This document shows positions 53,712-64,000 of a stretch of 64,000 nucleotides of DNA, one piece after another; the stretch's first letter is position 1, and each line of letters begins with the position of its first letter. Origin of the DNA: Onchocerca volvulus (lineage: Eukaryota > Nematoda > Chromadorea > Rhabditida > Onchocercidae); assembly GCA_000499405.2 (NCBI GenBank), contig HG738140.1:10009560-10073559 (forward strand), written 5' to 3'. The position numbers and the translations under genes are program-made. The notes beneath the pieces are model-generated. The model searched no databases. It worked only from the letters and a program-made list of their open reading frames with translations, and had not been told where the DNA came from.

Positions 53712-54936
53712 GTTAAAGATAATCAAATATTATGCTTGACTGACCAATAACATGAAGCCAAAAACAAAAACAATTACATCTAAATTTTGTGATTTTTCAA
53801 TGTTGTTTGAAATATTAAATATTGCGCTAACTCATTCGGTTTTTTATGAAACTTGACAAAATTAACTCTGAAAATTATCATACGTGCGATGGTCTAACTA
53901 TAATTTGGAATAAATTTCAATTTTCTATATAACAAAAGAAAAGCAATCAAACATTATTGAAAATTTTGAGAATATAACCAACTTCGAAACATAGTTAATA
54001 CAAAGTTTCTCACTCAGATTTTTGTGTAATTTATGAATTTCTAATGCAGTAAAGAAGCGATCAAATTAACTAAAATCGGCAAAATAAAACGATTGAAATT
54101 CATTCATATCAACAAATTAGAATAGCTTGGAAATCTCATTAAGAATTATGAAACTTCGTCAAAATAGATAGCGATTTAGATGGTCGTTTTGGAAATTCCC
54201 GAATAGTTTGTCGAAATCCATTATCCATTCATGACAAGCTTACGACTACCGTACGCTTCGCTGTAAAGTTTCAACATGGAAACTATTCGATCTTTCAAAT
54301 TTTTGAATATGGGTCAATATTGAATAAAAAAATCATTTGTATACGACTACTTCTTTTTTGGCATTAATTCAATTGACAGAAAATCTAATGTTAGTCCAAA
54401 GCAATATAATATCTTGCAAGAAGAAAAGTTAATATAACTTTGAAAAATAAGCAAAATTGACTTCATATACAAAGTTCCTTTATTGAAAAAAGTTTTTTTT
54501 TTCAAACTTATTTGAAGGTCTTTTTTTTAATTTTTATGGTTTGTAAATTAAAATACCGCTGTCCTAACTTTTCTAGCACTATCTGTGCAACTGAAACTCT
54601 TGATTTTCTCTTTCATCTTCTTTATAACAACGGATAAGAGGATCTTCATCGTCATCATTATTCCTTTTAGTATCACCTTCTATGCTTCTCTTTCTTAAAA
54701 TCATTTCAAAATTTTCAGTATTTTAATTTATGATATACATAATAATAATTCAAAAAATGGTCAAATAAATCTGCAAAAAAAATTGTTCATTTTATTTCAT
54801 TTTATCATTTTATCTGCAAATTTTGCATTATCATGATATCAAAATTAGCTGTGAAATTATATCCATAAGAAGAAATAAACTTATCAGAAGTGATTGCATT
54901 CTTTTGAAAAAAAAAACTAACCAAATGAAGTTATTC

Positions 54937-57900
54937 TTAGCTATTTTGAAAAGAAGAATGAATAAATTTCAGATTAAAATTTATTATTTTTTTAATCGAA
55001 AAAAAAAAAGAAAAAAACTTGCAAGTATAAAATATGCGAATAACGTTCAAAATAGATTCCCGAATTGCAGAATTACGATGATAATGAACAAATAAATTGA
55101 AAAGAGAGTTCACTTTTGTTAAATGAAACAATATTTGCATTGCACTCTCACATTGTCCTTCCATTTCAACAGGATTTCCGCCGAAACTACCTGAAATATA
55201 AACTGATCATTTTATATGCCACAATTCTTTCATTATAGATATGAATTTTGATATAATATGTCTTAATCTAATCATATTTGAATATCATTTGAATAGTTTT
55301 ATCAGTTATTTGAATAATTTAATCAATTACCGTAAATACCAACAGCTCGAGGTATGACATCCAGAAAGAATGTCAAAGAACAAGAAAATGCTAACGTAAT
55401 TGTCATTCGCATTTGTGCTCTACGCTGACGATCCATCTAGAAAGACAAGTTTTGATAAGTTCGTTAATTGTTCGTGAAACAGGTATTAGCCATGTTGAGC
55501 AGAAGTTTTCAGCAAATGAATTTAAACAATAAATTAATTGTTGAGCTTTACAAAGTGACTGTTTAGTACTTAATGAGCTCTATCATTTCTATTTTTAATT
55601 CAAGAATTTTATTATAACCACTAAAAAGTAACTGATATTAATAATTTGAACTGTATTCAAAAATGACGAAATAGTGTCAGTTGATTCTGTATGATTGGAA
55701 TTATTAAATATTTATGAAAGAAATCGATAAAGGTCAAACCTGGGAATTAGTTAGAATCTGTGACATATGTTTTCCTCGTATTTTAACGAGGAAAATTGCC
55801 GGAATATAAAATACGACACTAAGGATACTTGATAGAGCAGTTAAATATTTAGAGAACATATAAAACTTAGGTGAAATGTAAACGTTCGTACAAAGCATTG
55901 ATATTTCAATATGTTTTGTGATAGGTCGATACCAAGCAAATGTTGATAGCAGTATCGATAATGCATACGGCTGAAAATGTTCTGACATCATCAATCTTAT
56001 GGATGTTGAGTTCTACAAAAAGAGAGCAGTTTTTATGAAATATTCAAAGTTTGCTTCTAGAATTGCTACAAGAACTAAGAGATTGAATACTAGCTGAAAC
56101 ATCAAAGATAACAAAGATTTACTGTTCCAATAACGATGTAGGAATACGTGGATTGCCAGTTTATATATTTTAGTGGAAAAATCACTGAGATTAATCGGTC
56201 GAATGTTATTGTTAAAAGCATAAATGAAGTCGCAAAATCGGACCATCGCCATAACCAAGAATGAGGTAATAGCATACAATGTAGAAGATAAAATTTTTTA
56301 TCTTTCAAATCCAAAACTATCACCAATATGCGATATATACCAGCAGAAAAGCTTGCAAATGCTGAAAGATTTTATATATCTGTGGGAAAGTAATTGTAAT
56401 TTTTGCACAAAAACTTGTTTTTTATATTGAATATATTCTCTGCATTGTGCATCTTTTTTTACTGTATGTCTTTTAACCACGATCTCAACATGAGCCATTT
56501 ATTTATTTGACATTTATTTTGGTCTAAGGAAGTGATTTAGATTAGAACCAAATTCGAACGGTTTTTTTTTTTTTTCATTTGATGTCAAAGCAGATTGTAG
56601 TGCATCATAAGCAACTTACAATATTAACACGTTTGACGTGAAAATATCGACAAACATAGAGATTTTGTGAAGATGAAATCTTGAAGATGGAAATGCAACA
56701 ACAGAAGTTATCAAATATTGATTCAGATCATCGAATTTGATCATCTTATAAGTACAAAAAAAAGTTGCCGAATAACTCATCATGACGAACAGATATGAAC
56801 AAGCCCAATAAGTAGACATCTCATGTACTAACCGATAATCAAAAAACGTTAATTTAAATTTTATCTCTTATCTCATTTCTTGGTCAAATTCAATGCACGA
56901 TGAAATGGACTATGTGCGATAACTGGGACTGTTAGTGGCTGGAAAAAAAAGAAGTTCTGAGTACTTCCCAAATTTAAACTTGCATCATCGTGATTATTAC
57001 TTGGTAATCTTTTGAATTATGATTTTTAAATATTCAACAAATTGACAAGATGCATTGGAAATTACAGTGTATTTAGAATTTGGTCAACTGAAGGGATCCA
57101 ATTCTCCTTTAGTGATAACGGATGATCACAAGTCAAACAATTAACACTTTAAAAGTTGAAAGATTTAGGCCATGAATTTTTGTCGCATCTGTCATATCAT
57201 ACTTCACTACAGTTTTCGGCAATAAATTATTGTTAAAAATTTGTTCTCATGGAAAAAAATTTCTTAAATAATGCAATCAGGAAGAAAATACTTTTTAGAA
57301 ATTTGTCAAGATCCAAAAAAATTTCTATAGAATGAATATCGTCAATAAAGTGCATGGGATTTTAGTTATGATGAATTGAAATTCGTGTCTTAGAGACAGC
57401 TATTTTTATATAAATTGATATAAAATTTAAAAATTTCAAAATTTAAGAGTTAAGAATATTCGATAAATTGAATTTCCTAACAATTCTTAATTCTTAATTC
57501 TTTCTGCAAAAATGTTTTAAAAATCGTTTAAAATTATATCTGAATTTCTATCCTCTTTTATTTGATTTGATTGCATAATGAAGATAATTAGAGTATTGGA
57601 GAGGAAATGATGACAATGTTGGAGGCAATAATGAGAAGAAATTCAATAAATGACATAATTTCAGTAATTCAATTAATGAAACAATTCCAAAATTCATTTA
57701 TTTCTGATTATATTTCGACAAAAAAAATGTATAAACCTTCAAGAAAATCAGCAATAGAAAGAGCGCAAATGATTTGAATTTCACGACGAGAGCGCAGATG
57801 ATTGCTTCTCAGTATTGCAATTATTAGTATGACATTACATATTGATGATAAAAAACCAAATGGAACAAATGAAATAGCCTGAAATATTATGCATATTCAT

Positions 57901-58318
57901 TTGTCCATCTGTAATTGTTCTTTCTTTTTTTTTTTTTTTTTTAAATTGCTGCAAATGTTCTAAAATTCTTTGACATAAAAATCAAAAATGTTGAGAAACA
58001 TATTGATTGACTTACACTACTCAAAGAAATGTGTCAAGCAAAGTCCTACTTTCTTCATAATCTATTTTCACACACTCAGAATTTTAGTATTCCCAGAAGA
58101 CTGGTATTTTATAGGGTTCTATAAAAATATCATAAGTTAGTTGAATTTTTAAAAATACAACGAGCATATCTCATCCGGAATCTAGAGTGAACTATGATAT
58201 CATTTATTTTTGCTTGCAATAATTTATTATTGCTGAAGAAACTTACCTTAAGCAATTCGTTTCGGAAATTAAAACATTCATTAATATCTTGTATTATAAA
58301 TGATGTTGAATTTGACAT
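54937..58318 (-). CDS. nematode serpentine 7TM receptor, Srsx-like
   Basis: Six exons (58318-58247, 57878-57737, 56361-56123, 55970-55740, 55436-55331, 55190-54937) join with matching phases to 347 residues, the normal length for this class. Seven hydrophobic spans fall near residues 27-47, 57-80, 103-126, 144-164, 190-213, 238-258 and 279-300. After TM3 the motif is FDRLISVIFPLKY (125-137), in place of DRY. Cys100 and Cys178 can form the usual TM3-ECL2 disulphide. TM7 ends NSLFNLFVHYHRN (291-303), replacing NPxxY. This pattern is close to nematode Srsx-type receptors, but ligand and cell type are unknown. The N-terminus starts MSNSTSF, with a possible glycosylation site. An acceptor (gatttatag) lies eight bases before the ATG. 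The Phe/Lys-rich tail after about residue 313 is encoded by T-rich DNA and could be spliced differently. Confidence 0.9.
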
Positions 58319-61300
58319 TGTAGCTTCTATAAATCAGATGAATCTTTGCAAAAATACTAAAAGATAAAATTTCAAGCGAAGCTTCCGTAGATTTCGCTTC
58401 TTCACAAACACAAAAACTTTTTTTTTCCTTTGAAAACTCTCAGTGTTCCTTAATTCCAGCATCAAAGAATTTTTATTAATCCTCAAAAATCAGTCCTTCA
58501 GTTTCCAATGTTACTGTATTACTCTTTACGAGTCATAATAGGCGTGTATAAGTATTAAGATGCCGAATAGAGAATTACTGAACAGTTAAAATCCCAACCT
58601 TTTTTTTCTTTCGAAATTGAAAAGATAAAATTTTTTTTGAGATTAAAGACAGAACATGTTTCTTAATCCTAGCATCAAAGAATTTTTATCAGTCCTCAAA
58701 AATCTACCTCAGAATTCTTATCAATCAAAAATTGTTTTCAATGCTACTATATTATTCTTTAACAAAGGTATAATATTTAAAAACCGAACAGAGAACTCTC
58801 AACAGATGAATACCAATAAAGGTAGAATTAAATAAAATTATATGTGAAATTACTGCCGATTACTCATCTCGTTATTTCAGTTTTTATATTTTTAAAGCTG
58901 ATATAAAATCAAACTTGGGTGTTTGATAGAATTTGGAAGCCATTACGCACTAGCAGTTGCTAGCAATAACAAAGTAACAAAATAAATCATGTATCGCCAT
59001 GTTCGTTCAAAGCAGTTTTGTTTTGTTTTTTCGTTTGGAAAATCTAATCACTTGGATGGTAGGTTCCAAATTGCCACGAAATGAATAGATATATCCGATT
59101 ATGTCCAATTTTACGACTTGCATGCCTTTTCTAAGCTGTGCATCTCATGTACTACTCAAACTTGTAGAAACATGCATAATGTAATGTTTGTTTTCAGAAA
59201 AATTTTTTTTGGTAAAAAAAATTCTTTTCAGCAAAAATAGATGCAATCAATAAAATTATTTGCATCAACAATAAGCTAGGAAATACATAATAAACAAACT
59301 GTAGTAAATACGGAACAAAATCTGTTTTCAAAGAAAAATACAAAGGACTGGCAATATAATCGAGCTATTTCCAAGTTTTATATGGACAGTGGAATATAGG
59401 AAGTAGAAAACTATAATAACGATATGAAAAATTGAATTTCCTCAAACAAGAAAGAAAGAACTAAAATATTAACAACACTCGAAAGTGCTCTTTTAAATAT
59501 GCGACTACTATTAACGGGATTTTAGTAAACTTCCGACAGATATATAATGATCCTAAGTTTTCTTGAACATCAAGTGAAGAAACGAAATCAACGAAAAATA
59601 TTTCCACAGTTATTAAGAGAATATATTCTAAATGTCTAATATCAATAAAAATATTTTTCCTCTTTATTTGATATGAATTTTTCTATCAACTTCCGCTCTT
59701 ACTATTATTTAAAACAGTCACGAACAAGTAAATATATAAAGCTTTCAAATCGTATTTTGATATAATGAATTAAAGCAAATTTCTACTTGATGCTGTTTTA
59801 TAAAGTTACTAATTCTCAGAATGATACTATTTCGAAAAAGATGAAGTACTAATTATTCCATTCGCTAGTATATTTTGATGATTATTGTAAAGTAGCACTC
59901 ATTAGAAATCCAAGCCTTTTCAAAATTAGTGAACTAGAATAATTAAATTGCAAACTGAACTTTATGACAACGAATATTCCTGGGAAACTTTTCATGCAAC
60001 ATCAAATATCAATTTCTAGGAAGTTTCGAAGCACATAATCCAAAAAGTTTTTTCGATATGTATCTAAAATAAAGTAAAAATGAGACAAATAATGAGCATT
60101 TAGCATATTTTATAATTCACTTCACTTTAGACTACAATAAAAACCAGGAAATACAAATGACGCATGAATGAACATTCCCACTTCGCACTACTTAAAAGAA
60201 TCGTTCAAAAATAAAAAGAAAAGACTTTTACAGATGTATGATTAGTTCATGAAACAGATTTGTAGAATAAATGCTGAAAAGAAGCGAATGTGGAGAAAAT
60301 GAAAAGTTTTGCAAAAGGTATAAAACTCGCTAAGTTTACATGAGCAACAGGAATCTGAAGTTTAAGAATTAATTTGATGCTAAGATATCTAAAGTTCAAA
60401 GCTTTTTGGCAAAATTTGCAGAAAAATTCAGAGATTTCTACAATCTCTGAATTTTTTTTTATTCTTTTCAAAATAATAAAGCACTGTTGATCATGGAAAC
60501 GGAATTGTGAAAAAATAAACTGAATGTTATGTGTGATCGAAATGATAAAGGTATCATATCCAGAATAAGCCATTTTATGATATTTATATTAAACAAAAAA
60601 AAGATGACTACAGAGGAAAAATTTCAGCTTTCATCTAAAAAAATCACTAAATATACTTCAATTAAAATGGTGGACGAGGCATCTGTACAGTTCATAAATG
60701 GAAGCTTACTGCACAAAAAGTAACAGATCTTGAATTAGCATATCTTTAAAAAAGTATATTTTAAATTGAAAAGTAATACATATTAAATTTTGGAAGCATC
60801 GCAATTTCTATAACCTCAATTTACCTATTCTAAGCTAAATAAAAAAATTATTTTCTATAAAAAAAATATTATGTTCTCTAGGAAAAAAGCATATCTTACA
60901 TTATCCAAAGAGTCAGAAAATAAAGTTCATTCCCCCAAAGTAAAAAAAGATGTTTAAATAAATTTTTTTGCAACGCATAAAAATTGTTCGAAATGTCGGA
61001 AATAAAGAGAAAAACAGATAATCTATAAAGACACTTTCTACAACATTTAAAATAAATCGCTTCCCTTTTTTGACTTCCTTTTGAAACTTTTCTTTCCAAT
61101 GACAGGCGAAAAAATTAAGTAGTAAGATACAGGAGGAAATTTTTAACCTTAAAACAGAAAATTCTCACCTACTCTTTGGCACTACTTCTCACTTACAATA
61201 TCAACCAATGAATTCATAAAAAAAAATGTCATTGCTATCAAAATTATCAGTCCAAGGCAATGAAGTGATAAACGATTATCAATGGCTTGAATAATTCATC

Positions 61301-61583
61301 ATTTTAATTCTTTCCAAATCGGAAAATTTTCCTTAAACCACTTTCTTTTTTTGAAGGACATGATGTAGAACTGCTAAAATTGAATGAGTAATTAAATAAA
61401 CAGATTAAATCCAATCAAATTGATTCAATAAACTGTAGTCATATGAAGCTTTAAAAAGCATTTTTTAACTATAGCTGAAAAAAGGGAAAGATTAAAGAAA
61501 AGTTCGATGTATCGATTGAGTTCAAATAATTCATGCTGCATAGTAATTAATTATGAAGGATTCCTTAAAAAATTATGAAAATA
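58319..61583. promoter_or_regulatory. receptor upstream region and PLC 3' flank
   Basis: 3.3 kb without a recognised exon. It must carry the receptor promoter and the end of the PLC transcript. A diverged tandem duplication lies at about 58417-58815. The 108-codon minus ORF at 60573-60247 is Phe/Ile/Lys-rich and shows no splice or homology support. Confidence 0.55.
58417..58815. repeat. diverged tandem duplication of about 200 bp
   Basis: Two units share blocks in the same order: a T run, cttaattccagcatcaaag (second unit ccta), aatttttat followed by cctcaaaaatc, atgctactatatta or a near match, and gaacagagaa-like sequence before a further conserved tail. It begins about 100 bases upstream of the receptor start. 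Confidence 0.7.
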
Positions 61584-63960
61584 TTACTCTGAAGATGTTG
61601 AATCCATTGGAATTGGAACGTGATTTGAAGCTAATGAACTAGATGAAAGTGGTGGTGTGAAATCATTCTGGTCGGTTGAATTTAACCGTGCCGAAAATAT
61701 ACCAGATGATGTTGACGTTTTCTGTAATCCACCTGCAATATCAAACTTAAATCTCCAAGAATTTTATCGATTAATTCGAAGTGGATTCTTCTAAAAAGAG
61801 CAGAAAAATTCAACTTCATGCTTTCAAATTCAGTGAAATAGACATTATACCGGCAAGACATCGGCCGGCTTGCAAAGCAATATGTGGATTTAGAATTTCT
61901 GCTTCATTATTCTGACGGCGCATATCGAGATAAACGAGCAAAGATGACAATTCCAACTCTTCACTGTACTGATTACGAAGTGTCACAGATCGAAAACCTA
62001 AGATAAATTAAAATTAGCAGACTAGTAAAATCACTTTTCTGACTGCAGCATTGAATATACCATTTATTCACGTTATTCGTCAAAGTTTCTTTTCATGAAG
62101 CAATTCAAAGAAAGCTCAATGAAATGCTGAGTAACAGCTCACTTTTTTAAAAAATTTCTGACGAATTTCTGTTGTCAACGTTAATCTATGCATTTTATAA
62201 AAGAACTTCATCCAAACAACATATCTTTATTATATTTATTCAAAGCCAAAAAACTTGTGTTAGTGCTTATTACAAAAATTTGTGTTGGTAGCTTATTATC
62301 TAATATTAATAATAAAATGTATAATTTCTTGAGAAATGCAATGAATAAAAGTTTAAATCTGGAAGAAATGAAAAAAAAAGTATACCAGTTCGAATGCAGT
62401 CAAGTGGATATACAGCTTGTCCAATAAATGGATCCATTTTGGGTCCCATAAAATCACCATCTTCAACGTACAAGCGAAGTAGAGCTATTTCTGGACAGTA
62501 CACTTTGAAACTGAATTTTTCATTCCAAATAGGATTCAAGCCATTGGAAGCTGAACTTAAATTAAAAATTGAATTTGAAATCGGGATTTATAATTCAACA
62601 AAATTATAATTTAAATGTTCTAAATTCAGATTTTTAAATTTGAATTCGAATTTTTTCGAAGCTTTTTTTTCCACATCTCAACGAAAAAACCAACCAATGG
62701 CTCGTGTTCGAGTAATGGTTGAATCAGCCGGCAAACCGACAATTTCTACAGTAACAACTGGAGAACAGATACCTCGGTTTCTATCTTTTCTTGATAAGTG
62801 CTGTCCTGCTATTACCTGAATAATTTTTAAAAATCCTGATTTTAGAGAAAATATCGGATTTTTTTTCACAGGAATCAACAATTCTTGATCCGCAAAAGAT
62901 CGATTCTAAAATTAGATTAAATACTATTCAAAATCTTGACATTAAAAAAAAAAAGTTCCATAATTAGCAACTATAAAAAATCTGGTTTTATTGCAAATTT
63001 TAATATTCGAAAAATACCTTTTTCTGGGTGTTGAATGATGTCTCGCCTGATTAAGAAATTTAAAACCGATCGGTATAATAGCACCACAATTAAAAGCTTA
63101 CATGAACAGTAAGAATGATTGGACAAGAAGTGGACACTACTTCGGCAGCATCTGGAGAAAACATTTCATCAATCATATAGGATGGTTTCAGCACGTATCC
63201 ACATTGACCATTTGCCATAAATTTACCCTGATTCAATTGCATTGACTGCAAAAACATATGTTATACACTTTCATTCAACTTTATGCATCAAAATGAAATA
63301 AAGCAAAATAAATTTTCAAAATTTTCAACAATTCATGAACTAACGAGAAAATTGTAGTCGAAACTATATTCAAAGTTCTTATTAAAAAAATTGACAAGAT
63401 TCAGAATTCCATATCAACCCATTTTTTGAAAAAAGTAAACAAACTTCTCCAACGTTAAAAATCTAAAAAGCACGACAAATCTATAAAGGAATAAAAGTGA
63501 GCTACAAACTACTGAAATAAAATCTATTACAAAGACCAATCATTCTCTCATAAAACTTCACGTACCATTTTTTTAAATTGACTGCTATAATGGTAAAGAA
63601 AATTTAGAACATAATATGCCACGTGAAGAAATTATGAAAATGAAACAATAAAAAGAGCACTCACTTACTGCATCTCTTTAAGTATGTTATAAGAATATTA
63701 AACACCAACTCTGTCACCAGTTTGGTAATTCAGTGCAACCATATGGCATGCAGCATTCCACATCGGTACTGGATCATAATTCGTTGAAGTAACACGTGAA
63801 CCTTGCGGGTAAATGCGTGACAACTGGCGAGAATTAAACTGAACCAAACCTCGTCCCATCAATTTCTCAAATTTTGTTTCACTGAACGAGCACATCTCGT
63901 AAAAATTGCCTTGTGCTGCAAAATTTTTAGCAATTTCTACAGCGCTATACGAATTCACAA
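61584..63960 (-). CDS. plc-3: phospholipase C gamma, C-terminal part
   Basis: Six exons (63960-63710, 63245-63102, 62815-62695, 62550-62386, 61997-61851, 61732-61584) give the last 324 or so residues; the 5' part lies beyond the right edge. The enzyme splits PIP2 into IP3 and diacylglycerol at the membrane. The Y half of the barrel is seen in QLSRIYPQGSRV, STNYDPVPMWNAACHMVALN and GQCGYVLKPSYM, keeping the substrate-binding Arg and Tyr of SRIYP. The C2 domain follows, from VIAGQHLSRKDRNRGICSP to NGLNPIWNEKFSF, CPEIALLRLYVEDGDF and GFRSVTLRNQYSEELELSSL. The block GFRSVTLRNQYSEELE matches PLC-gamma better than beta or delta types. The tail after about 275 of these residues is Ser/Thr-rich. The first visible acceptor (aataataag) is poor, so the edge at 63960 is uncertain. 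Confidence 0.94.
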
Positions 63961-64000
63961 CTTATTATTGGAATAAAATGACAAAAAGATTATTCAAGAA

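Larger units (their letters stand above)
46009..54936. other. gene-poor region between the FoxD and receptor genes
   Basis: The flanking genes converge on this 9-kb stretch, and no exon series is visible in it. It holds the CT microsatellite, a small hairpin (48062-48092), GC-raised patches near 48730-48840 and 49420-49690, and a poly(T) run (53681-53711). A 69-codon minus-strand ORF sits in the second patch (49691-49482) but is not recognised. Confidence 0.55.

Noticed and set aside
60247..60573. 108-codon minus-strand ORF
   Set aside because: Composition follows the AT-rich background, with no splice or homology support.

Overview
This is nuclear DNA from a nematode, most likely a filarial or other spirurid worm. 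It is strongly AT-rich, the genes are split by small to medium introns with GT...(T)TTCAG borders, and start codons often lie 0-20 bases behind a splice acceptor with no upstream exon, as expected for spliced-leader trans-splicing. The gene set is animal (TIM22, PTPMT1, LMBRD2, FoxD, PLC-gamma) plus two nematode-type genes (a secreted THAP4/nitrobindin-like protein and a serpentine receptor). No bacterial gene, rRNA, tRNA, CRISPR array or intact transposon was found. Species is inferred, not proven.

Layout. 1-282: a possible 3' terminal exon of a plus-strand gene cut by the window edge. 283-4961: no confident gene, with a GC-raised island at about 2455-2740. 4962-15296 (minus strand): PTPMT1, LMBRD2 (15 exons) and TIM22, all rebuilt with intact reading frames. 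15297-16641: divergent promoter region. 16642-19820 (plus): secreted nitrobindin-like gene. 19821-40163: about 20 kb without a convincing gene, but with GC-raised islands, palindromes, a long hairpin and microsatellites. 40164-44647 (plus): FoxD-class forkhead factor, the unc-130 counterpart, with a phase-compatible extra 3' exon at 45798-46008. 46009-54936: gene-poor. 54937-58318 (minus): six-exon serpentine receptor of 347 residues. 58319-61583: its promoter side, with a diverged tandem duplication. 61584-63960 (minus): last six exons of PLC-gamma (plc-3 type), whose 5' part lies beyond the right edge.

How they relate. PTPMT1 (cardiolipin pathway phosphatase) and TIM22 (carrier translocase) both act at the mitochondrial inner membrane and lie collinear around LMBRD2, so a shared transcript is possible but not shown. 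The long desert before the FoxD gene is the usual setting for a developmental regulator with distant enhancers. From memory, the C. elegans TIM22 gene is also next to unc-130, so this linkage may be old. Exon boundaries were worked out by hand from splice signals, codon phase and protein similarity. No search was run.
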